Shown: positions 6,345 through 10,905 of the stretch, one piece after another
Position numbering within the stretch: position 1 is the stretch's first letter
Layout of the letters: the number at the start of each line of letters is the position of its first letter
Source: Nitrospira sp.
Lineage (GTDB): Bacteria > Nitrospirota > Nitrospiria > Nitrospirales > Nitrospiraceae
NCBI GenBank assembly: GCA_015904055.1
Contig: JABMDE010000029.1
Span: 53,164 to 64,068 of the forward strand
Length of the DNA: 10,905 nucleotides
Reading direction: 5' to 3'
Translations under genes and position numbers: made by a program
The notes under the pieces: model-generated
The model's database searches: none
Told to the model about the DNA's origin: nothing
Seen by the model: only the letters and a program-made list of their open reading frames with translations

Positions 6345-7334
6345 CTAACTTCGGATTGAGAGAGCAATTGAGGTGTACTGCATGGATTGATAGGCAATGA
6401 GCATGCTGCTGCTGACCGTTGCAGGCGTTGCTGTCTGGTTTGTTGACTCATGATCAGGACTGTTCTTGTGGTCCCGCTCTCCCCGTAATTCTTTTACGAG
6501 GCCCTCACGCAACTTCTCGAGAAAATCAGGCAGATATTTTTGGACTGATCTCGACTCCACTCTCGTTTCCTTCAACGCATCCAGCACTTGCTGAGCCAAA
6601 GATAGTGGTGACGGCACATTCTGTGCGGGAGCGCTCAGATGTAATCCCTCAACCGGACCAGTAACTGATGATGCCGGGGTGGGCGCCGTGGTACCAGTGG
6701 ACGGGGGCGGGGTCACCGCTTCCGTCGCAGGCGCCCCACCCGGGGTACTTGTCGAAGGGGTTGTTGGAGTTGGAGATTCCTGTCCGGTGGGCAATACGGG
6801 TTGGCCGGTCACCTCTGAGGCAATCCGGGCTGCCATCATGGTAACTGATCGCTGGACATCCACACTGAGATCAAGTCCTGAGAGCGATGGCATGTGTTCC
6901 AACCGTTCAGCCAGTTTCGCTGTCTTGGCCAATCCAACCTCATCATTACCTTGAAATAAGTTTCTGAAAATATTAGAAACTTTGCGGAATAGGCTTTCAA
7001 GATCCTTTAATTCCTGTTTGTTCAAATCCCCATCAACTGTCACGCCAAATTCTTTCTTCAGGGTTGACTCGGCGTACGTCGCTTCAAGATCGACAGTGGA
7101 GCCTCCACCGGTAACCTGCGATGAGTAATTCACGGCACGGAAGTCATATTCAAGGTCTGCCGTCAGGGTAATCGTATCCCCTTCCGCAGTTGTGACACTG
7201 AGCCGCCCGGAGAGATCGTTGGAAACCGCGATTCCGCTCACCTGAGTATTCTGCCGTTGACTCCCTACGGTATCGGTTGATGGAGGACAACAACACTGCT
7301 TGGGATCGATATGGCTCAGGGCTTGGATTGGCAT
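6345..7334 (-). CDS. Hypothetical protein with acidic EF-loop-like motif and Pro/Thr linker
   Basis: A 329-residue protein of unknown function. ATG 7334 is chosen because GAGGAGA lies about seven bases upstream on the minus strand; an in-frame ATG 21 codons earlier has no such site and adds an unlikely basic stretch. There is no signal peptide. The N-terminus has three consecutive Cys (KQCCCPPS, about residues 12-14). Next comes a beta-rich segment (GRLSVTTAEGDTITLTADLEYDF), then VTVDGDLNKQELKDLESL, whose D-G-D-L-N-x-x-E spacing resembles a calcium-binding EF loop, followed by amphipathic helices. I recall uncharacterised proteins with the same 'beta segment then GDLN-x-QEL helix' order. A Pro/Thr/Ser linker of about 45 residues (roughly 185-230) separates this from a helical C-terminal region (QKYLPDFLEKLREGLVKEL) ending with SIALSIRS. 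It stops at TAG 6345-6347 and runs into the shared hairpin terminator. It diverges from the lipoprotein at 7481. Confidence 0.75.
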   Translation of the reverse strand: MPIQALSHIDPKQCCCPPSTDTVGSQRQNTQVSGIAVSNDLSGRLSVTTAEGDTITLTADLEYDFRAVNYSSQVTGGGSTVDLEATYAESTLKKEFGVTVDGDLNKQELKDLESLFRKVSNIFRNLFQGNDEVGLAKTAKLAERLEHMPSLSGLDLSVDVQRSVTMMAARIASEVTGQPVLPTGQESPTPTTPSTSTPGGAPATEAVTPPPSTGTTAPTPASSVTGPVEGLHLSAPAQNVPSPLSLAQQVLDALKETRVESRSVQKYLPDFLEKLREGLVKELRGERDHKNSPDHESTNQTATPATVSSSMLIAYQSMQYTSIALSIRS

Positions 7335-7372
7335 AAGGCGTCTCCTCAACGGATGAACTAATGAGTAGGGTC

Positions 7373-7397
7373 GTGCCGTTAGATGTCCTATCGGCAC
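7373..7397. promoter_or_regulatory. Inverted repeat in divergent intergenic region, possible operator
   Basis: GTGCCG (7373-7378) and CGGCAC (7392-7397) are perfect complements around 13 bases. After one mismatch the pairing continues for three more pairs (TAG/CTA). It lies in the 146-bp region between divergent genes (starts at 7334 and 7481). On the minus strand, AGGTTAG occurs twice in tandem just upstream of it. It could be an operator or a leader hairpin of the minus-strand gene. A TATAGT-like -10 for the plus-strand gene is at 7428-7433, but no convincing -35 accompanies it. Confidence 0.3.
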
Positions 7398-7480
7398 CTA
7401 ACCTGCTAACCTTTAGAACGTCTATGCTATAGTTCCTATCTGGGTAGAAGTCCGATCCCTATCATGAAGGAGGCAATTTC

Positions 7481-7879
7481 ATGAACACCCGCTTTCCCTG
7501 GTTGATGACCGTAGCTATTCTGGCCTTGCTGCAATCGACGGGCTGTACCCTCAAAGGGACCGTGAATCAAATCACCGATACCACGTCTAATGTAACCGGC
7601 ACGACCTCCGGAGCTGCCTGGTGGAATGAGGATGGCCAGATTACGCCGGGATTCAAAGCCACCGCCTTCGCCACGATCAATCGCCATAATATTGAACAGG
7701 ACATGTCCGCAGGCCGGGGCGAGTACCTGAACTCAATGGGAGCGTTGCTGGGAGTGCCAGAAGCGCGTCGATCGGCCTTCTTTTCTGCCGCTCAAGCAGG
7801 ATATGCCCAGGCAGCGGAGCAGCATTCTGACACACTACTCCCGTTTCTCCAGAACACCGCGCTCAGTTCTCTGCGATGA
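7481..7879 (+). CDS. Small DUF3015-like lipoprotein
   Basis: A 132-residue lipoprotein. AAGGAGG (7467-7473) lies seven bases before ATG 7481, an excellent ribosome binding site. The signal peptide (MNTRFPWLMTVAILALLQ) leads to S-T-G-C, with the acylated Cys at residue 22; Ser at -3 is slightly off the lipobox consensus. The mature part has a short Thr/Ser-rich spacer, then SGAAWWNEDGQITPGFKATAF, NRHNIEQDMSAGRGEYLNSMGALLGVP and a C-terminal helix. The order 'W..DG...P.FKA.AF...N..N.E.D...G.GEYL...G.LLG' matches what I remember of DUF3015 proteins, whose role is unknown. Asp25 of the usual Lol-avoidance position is not present (Thr follows Cys), so the outer membrane is the more likely destination. 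It is transcribed divergently from the gene ending at 6345. Confidence 0.82.
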   Translation: MNTRFPWLMTVAILALLQSTGCTLKGTVNQITDTTSNVTGTTSGAAWWNEDGQITPGFKATAFATINRHNIEQDMSAGRGEYLNSMGALLGVPEARRSAFFSAAQAGYAQAAEQHSDTLLPFLQNTALSSLR

Positions 7880-7883
7880 TATC

Positions 7884-7938
7884 CGCCTGACCGCACAATA
7901 GGCATTGATCGGGTGCACAATCGTGCGCGTGTCAGGCG
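7884..7938. terminator. Long-range hairpin between convergent genes
   Basis: CGCCTGAC (7884-7891) and GTCAGGCG (7931-7938) are perfect complements. Past a 3-base bulge, CGCAC pairs with GTGCG inside the loop. The structure begins five bases after the stop of the DUF3015-like lipoprotein and lies between it and the convergent propeller gene. No T-run follows, so a termination role is tentative. The remainder of 7939-8086 shows no gene or clear signal. Confidence 0.35.
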
Positions 7939-8086
7939 TCACCGTTTGACCGGCTCACAGCGCGAGGCATTCAGATGTGGGATTGGAACCAGTCCGCAAT
8001 GAGAGGATGAAAGACAGCGAGCGGCAGGGCACGGAATCGTACCATGCTGCTAGGAGGGCGACTATCGGCTGAACAGTATCGCTCAG

Positions 8087-9163
8087 TTACGGTCTGCCTG
8101 GCGTGGCAATTCCTACTGGAGTAGTCCCAGCTGGAAATGCTGCGCCGAGGGAAACCAGCACACCACTGCCGGCTGTAATTTGATAGCCGGAGACATTGCC
8201 GCTGCCACTATTTGACACGTATACAAATTGGCCATTGGGCTCGACCGTAATGCCGCTTGGTGCTGTCCCCGCGTCTACAGCCGCTCCGACTGAATGCAAT
8301 GCTCCTGTTCCCGGATTGATCGCATACGCCGATACCTTGTTCGGCCCTTGATTACTGACATAGAGGAACGATCCGTTCGGCGATACGGTCACTCCACTGG
8401 GACTTGCTCCTACTAGATAGGGTGACGGTTGGATCCCAAGAATTTCAGTTAATGATCCATTTCCATTGATCGCATACGCCGATACATCATTCGACCCTTG
8501 GTTGCTCACATAGAGGAACGATCCGTTCGGCGATACAGTTACCCCACTGGGACTTGTTCCTGCTAGAAACGGATTCCCTAAGCCACCAACTAGCGGTGTC
8601 AATGCACCAGTTCCTGCTGTAATCGCATATGCCGATACATTGTTCGACCCTTGATCCACCCCGCTTGGCGATGTCCCTGCTGCCACAGCTCCGACGGAAG
8701 TTAATGCCCCCGTCGCTCCATTGATTGTGTAACTAGAAACAGTTCCGTTGCTGCTTGTCACAAAAAGAAACTGTCTGTTCGGCGACACCGTTGCAGCTGT
8801 AGGATTGGCCCCTGCATCGATTGGTGGTCCGCCCACAGGGGTTAATGTGCCTGTGGCGGTATTGACTGTGAACGCGAGCACATTGACCGTAGCTCGATTC
8901 AATGTGATATAGGCAAAAGAACCATTGGACGATACAACAACGGCAGTTGGTACAGCATCTAATCCGACCGGAGAGCCTACGGCTGTCAATGCTCCGGTCG
9001 TGCTGATTGTATAGGCTTGCACCTCGTTAGGACCTGAGCTTACTACATACGCGATTGGTACAGTTCCTCCCCCAAGTCCACCATCGCCGCCACCGCCATC
9101 TGGACAACCGCTAAGAAATAAGGCGAACGGCAGCGCAATCCATGACCACATTCTTGTGTTCAT
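8087..9163 (-). CDS. Seven-bladed beta-propeller lipoprotein (YVTN/lactonase-like), one blade shortened
   Basis: A 358-residue lipoprotein made almost entirely of propeller repeats. The signal peptide ends in the lipobox L-S-G-C (Cys20), followed by a Gly-rich spacer (PDGGGGDGGLGGG). Each blade of about 50 residues has the core (S)PNGSFLYVSN-x-GSN-x-VSAYAI, the YVTN/6-phosphogluconolactonase-like pattern; seven such cores can be counted. Blade 4 lacks about 12 residues: SPSGV runs straight into DQGSNNVSAYAI, skipping the usual TVSPNGSFLYVSN strand. No catalytic residues are identifiable, and proteins of this kind usually bind ligands or other proteins at the cell surface. The start at 9161-9163 has AGAGGA about five bases upstream. 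A near-consensus promoter lies just before it. It shares its C-terminal residues (IATPGRP) and its Cys-Gly-linker design with the gene immediately upstream, so the two are paralogues. Confidence 0.88.
   Translation of the reverse strand: MNTRMWSWIALPFALFLSGCPDGGGGDGGLGGGTVPIAYVVSSGPNEVQAYTISTTGALTAVGSPVGLDAVPTAVVVSSNGSFAYITLNRATVNVLAFTVNTATGTLTPVGGPPIDAGANPTAATVSPNRQFLFVTSSNGTVSSYTINGATGALTSVGAVAAGTSPSGVDQGSNNVSAYAITAGTGALTPLVGGLGNPFLAGTSPSGVTVSPNGSFLYVSNQGSNDVSAYAINGNGSLTEILGIQPSPYLVGASPSGVTVSPNGSFLYVSNQGPNKVSAYAINPGTGALHSVGAAVDAGTAPSGITVEPNGQFVYVSNSGSGNVSGYQITAGSGVLVSLGAAFPAGTTPVGIATPGRP
8315..8570. repeat. Two near-identical tandem coding repeats (propeller blades)
   Basis: Segments 8315-8420 and 8465-8570 (106 bases each, offset 150 bases, i.e. 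50 codons) start with the same ATTGATCGCATACGCCGATA and share the uninterrupted block ACATAGAGGAACGATCCGTT, with only scattered differences. A third, shortened copy lies at about 8620-8690. They encode neighbouring blades of the propeller and look like a recent internal duplication. Confidence 0.8.
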
Positions 9164-9208
9164 CGGTATCCTCTGTAGGGTGTCGTCGGCATAAGAACCA
9201 TCGTCTTG

Positions 9209-9237
9209 CTTATAACATCATAGGCAAGGTCTGCCAA
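9209..9237 (-). promoter_or_regulatory. Near-consensus sigma-70 promoter for the first propeller gene
   Basis: Reading the minus strand, TTGGCA (9237-9232) is separated by exactly 17 bases from TATAAG (9214-9209); each hexamer matches the consensus at five of six positions. Transcription would start near 9202, giving a leader of about 40 bases before ATG 9163. The gene therefore has its own promoter rather than depending on its upstream paralogue. Confidence 0.7.
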
Positions 9238-9273
9238 GAAACAGGTGTTTTTCAGTTGTTGCCCGACGAGGGA

Positions 9274-10482
9274 CTAAGGACGGCCTGGTGTTGCGATACT
9301 TGACGGGCCCGTCCCGGTGGGAAAGGGGTTGCCCAATAGTGGATTCACCGGGACCAGCAAGCCGGTCGTAGTGGTAATGGTATAAGACGACACCCTCCCT
9401 CCGCCGTTTGCCACAAACAGCACTTGCCCATCGGGCGAGAGTGTCGCTGCCACAGGGTTTGTTCCTGCCGGGACAGGATTGAGATTGCCTGATGACGGAG
9501 GCACAAGGGTCAACAGCCCACCACTGCCGATCGTGAACGTCGTCACATTGCCCCCGCCGTTCGCCGTGTACAGAAATTGTCCATTGGGTGAGACGATGAT
9601 TCCGTTTGGAGCCGTCCCTCCAACCGAGATGGGATTGAGGTTGCCTGCTGTTGGCGGGACTTGCGTGAGAAGCCCGTTCGTTCCGATCTGAAATGCGGTG
9701 ACGGTATTGGAACCGCTATTGGCTACATAGAGAAATGAGCCATTGGGTGAGATCCGGATGCTTTTAGGAGCTGTCCCTCCGACCGAAGTCGGGTTCTGAT
9801 TAGCCCCGGTCGCAGGGACCAGCGTCAGAAGCCCGCTTGCTCCGATCTGAAACACCGTGATGACATTGGATGTACTGCTGGATACATAGAGAAATTGACC
9901 GTTGGAAGAAATTGCCATGCCGGCAGGAGCATCCCCTTGGACTGAAATGGGATTGGCAGAGGCCCCTGTCTGAGGTACTAACGTGAGCGCGCCAGCATCC
10001 TCGATCGAAAATGCCGTCACGGTGTCGGAGCCTCGATTGGCCACGTACAAGAACTGATTGTTCGGCGAGATGGCGAGTGCGACAGGATCCATGCCGACCG
10101 GGGCCGGATTGGGAGTGGCTTGGGTAGATGGCACGCGTAAGAGTCTGCCATCAGTTGCCACTCGAAATGCCGTGACGGTATTGCTGGCCCCGGCGTTTGT
10201 CACAAAGGCAAAGAAACCATTGGAGGACACGGCGATGGCCGATGGATCCGCAATCTGAGGAAAGGGAGAGCCGGCAATCGCGACAAGTGTTCCAGCGGAC
10301 GGATTGATTGAATACCCGGATACATCATCAGAACCACGATTTGCGACATAGACGATCGACGTGGTCCCGACTCCCCCAATGGCGCCAAATCCCCCGCCGC
10401 CTCCGCCGTCCTCTCCACATCCACTGCCGGCGAGCAGCACACATATCGACAGTGCGAACCATGATGGTCTTCGTCTTTTCAT
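9274..10482 (-). CDS. Seven-bladed beta-propeller lipoprotein (YVTN/lactonase-like)
   Basis: A 402-residue lipoprotein. ATG 10480-10482 is preferred to the in-frame ATG at 10498-10500 because AAGG lies five bases upstream, and because the predicted promoter would leave almost no leader before the earlier start. The basic N-terminus (MKRRRPSW), hydrophobic core and GSGC give an acylated Cys at residue 22, with a weak lipobox. The spacer GEDGGGGGGFGAIGGVG follows. Seven blades of about 53 residues follow, with cores such as SPNGSFLYVANSGSNTVTAFQI; the first and last are more divergent, as is usual where the ring closes. The linkers repeat the motif LLTLVPxTxxNxNPxSVGGTAP. It ends SIATPGRP, almost the same as its downstream paralogue. 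Members of the fold include 6-phosphogluconolactonase and surface-layer propellers; I see no lactonase active site, so binding rather than catalysis is the better guess. The intergenic gap to the paralogue is 110 bases without a clear terminator. Confidence 0.88.
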   Translation of the reverse strand: MKRRRPSWFALSICVLLAGSGCGEDGGGGGGFGAIGGVGTTSIVYVANRGSDDVSGYSINPSAGTLVAIAGSPFPQIADPSAIAVSSNGFFAFVTNAGASNTVTAFRVATDGRLLRVPSTQATPNPAPVGMDPVALAISPNNQFLYVANRGSDTVTAFSIEDAGALTLVPQTGASANPISVQGDAPAGMAISSNGQFLYVSSSTSNVITVFQIGASGLLTLVPATGANQNPTSVGGTAPKSIRISPNGSFLYVANSGSNTVTAFQIGTNGLLTQVPPTAGNLNPISVGGTAPNGIIVSPNGQFLYTANGGGNVTTFTIGSGGLLTLVPPSSGNLNPVPAGTNPVAATLSPDGQVLFVANGGGRVSSYTITTTTGLLVPVNPLLGNPFPTGTGPSSIATPGRP

Positions 10483-10511
10483 GATCGCCTTGCGGGTCAT
10501 ATCCGTTTGAT

Positions 10512-10540
10512 TCTATATCATTCTGGAATGCGTAGAACAA
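10512..10540 (-). promoter_or_regulatory. Candidate sigma-70 promoter for the second propeller gene
   Basis: On the minus strand TTGTTC (10540-10535) is followed after 17 bases by TATAGA (10517-10512). The -10 matches four of six and the -35 three of six consensus positions. Position fits a start near 10505, upstream of ATG 10482. Confidence 0.4.
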
Positions 10541-10696
10541 TGACTCCGTGATCTCTTGCGTTGCGTGTGATTATGATGCAGTGATCTTTGGTCGCTCCAG
10601 TTGTTGCCACACACTGAGCGATGGGGTGCAGTGATTTCGATGGACACTGCCTTGCGTTCGCTGGCACACTGCCCATTCAATTGGAGTGTATTCCGC

Positions 10697-10905
10697 TTGT
10701 CTAGATCCCTCGTCATTCTTGGCTCAGGTTATACCGCTCGCGTTGCACTGCCACTTGCTGAGCGCCGGTATGCTCGCGTCCTGGCAACCAGCCGCAATCC
10801 TGACCATCATCTGGCCTCCTTTTCACCAAACAGCCGGGTACAATTCGATCTCAGCGATCGCACAACCTGGCAGAACATTCCCCCGGACGGTGATCTGCTC
10901 TGGTG
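10697..10905 (+). CDS. NAD(P)-binding Rossmann-fold protein, YeeZ/SDR-like (5' part)
   Basis: The frame runs off the end of the window; 69 residues are visible. It begins LSRSLVILGSGYTARVALPLAERR, a beta strand, a GxGYxAR dinucleotide-binding turn and a helix. It continues ARVLATSRNPDHH, where the ATSR after the second strand would contact the 2'-phosphate or ribose of NADP/NAD, and then a third strand VQFDLSDRTTW and DGDLLW. This order is typical of extended SDR-type epimerase/dehydrogenase relatives such as YeeZ. TTG 10697 is preferred because the family motif begins a few residues in and GGAG (10683-10686) lies 10 bases upstream. An in-frame ATG at 10640 would add 19 residues without family resemblance and has a distant GGGG. 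Substrate cannot be inferred. The 10541-10696 region before it shows no other gene. Confidence 0.7.
   Translation, partial: MSRSLVILGSGYTARVALPLAERRYARVLATSRNPDHHLASFSPNSRVQFDLSDRTTWQNIPPDGDLLW

Noticed and set aside
6040..6451. Minus-strand open frames across the remnant and terminator region
   Set aside because: Their composition is Arg/Ser-rich without pattern, one reads through the perfect hairpin, and neither has a ribosome binding site. The plus-strand frame is more protein-like.
8300..8700. Regularly spaced near-identical repeats that might suggest a CRISPR or minisatellite array
   Set aside because: The period is 150 bases, in frame, and encodes propeller blades; the 'spacers' also encode conserved blade residues.
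10513..10716. Minus-strand open frame upstream of the propeller gene
   Set aside because: Overlaps the predicted promoter and the start of the Rossmann-fold gene, with Arg/His/Ser-rich patternless sequence.

Overview
The window looks like ordinary chromosomal DNA of a moderately GC-rich Gram-negative bacterium. Lipoprotein signal peptides, periplasmic signal peptides and AGGAG-type ribosome binding sites are plentiful. The style of several proteins (short HPF/RaiA-like protein, DUF3015-like lipoprotein, DUF4412-like protein, YVTN-type propeller lipoproteins, compact pyruvate kinase) resembles Nitrospira (Nitrospirota). That assignment is an inference from remembered family resemblance, not a database match. 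I see no tRNA, rRNA, CRISPR array, transposase, phage gene or plasmid origin.

Layout. Positions 1-444 (+) hold the C-terminal part of an intradiol ring-cleavage dioxygenase-like protein, cut by the window edge. Positions 578-4115 (+) hold three envelope proteins in a row: a large modular lipoprotein, a secreted DUF4412/LolA-like protein with a Met-rich tail, and a secreted TPR-like helical repeat protein. The last two are 13 bases apart, so at least these two are probably co-transcribed. Positions 4173-5636 (+) encode pyruvate kinase with an intact catalytic site. Convergent to it, 5672-5959 (-) encodes a short HPF/RaiA-family protein. Its N-terminal homology runs on upstream to about 6007, but an in-frame TGA separates it from the only well-placed ATG. 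Right next to it, on the other strand, is a start-less protein-like frame (5980-6261) that ends just before a perfect 19-bp hairpin terminator. This looks like the tail of a lost gene.

From 6345 on, a Pro/Thr-linker protein with an acidic EF-loop-like motif (-) and a small DUF3015-like lipoprotein (+) diverge from a 146-bp region with an inverted repeat. Then come two adjacent, same-strand (-) paralogous seven-bladed beta-propeller lipoproteins (8087-9163 and 9274-10482). The first has a near-consensus sigma-70 promoter, nearly identical neighbouring blades at DNA level, and one blade missing about 12 residues. The window ends with the start of a Rossmann-fold NAD(P)-binding (YeeZ/SDR-like) protein (+).

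How the genes relate: apart from pyruvate kinase, the HPF-like protein and the oxidoreductase, nearly everything is predicted to be exported or lipid-anchored, so the window is largely a cluster of cell-envelope proteins of unknown role. No single new system is evident. The most unusual points are the damaged HPF 5' end and adjoining gene remnant, the deleted propeller blade within tandem near-identical repeats, and the uncharacterised three-gene envelope cluster.
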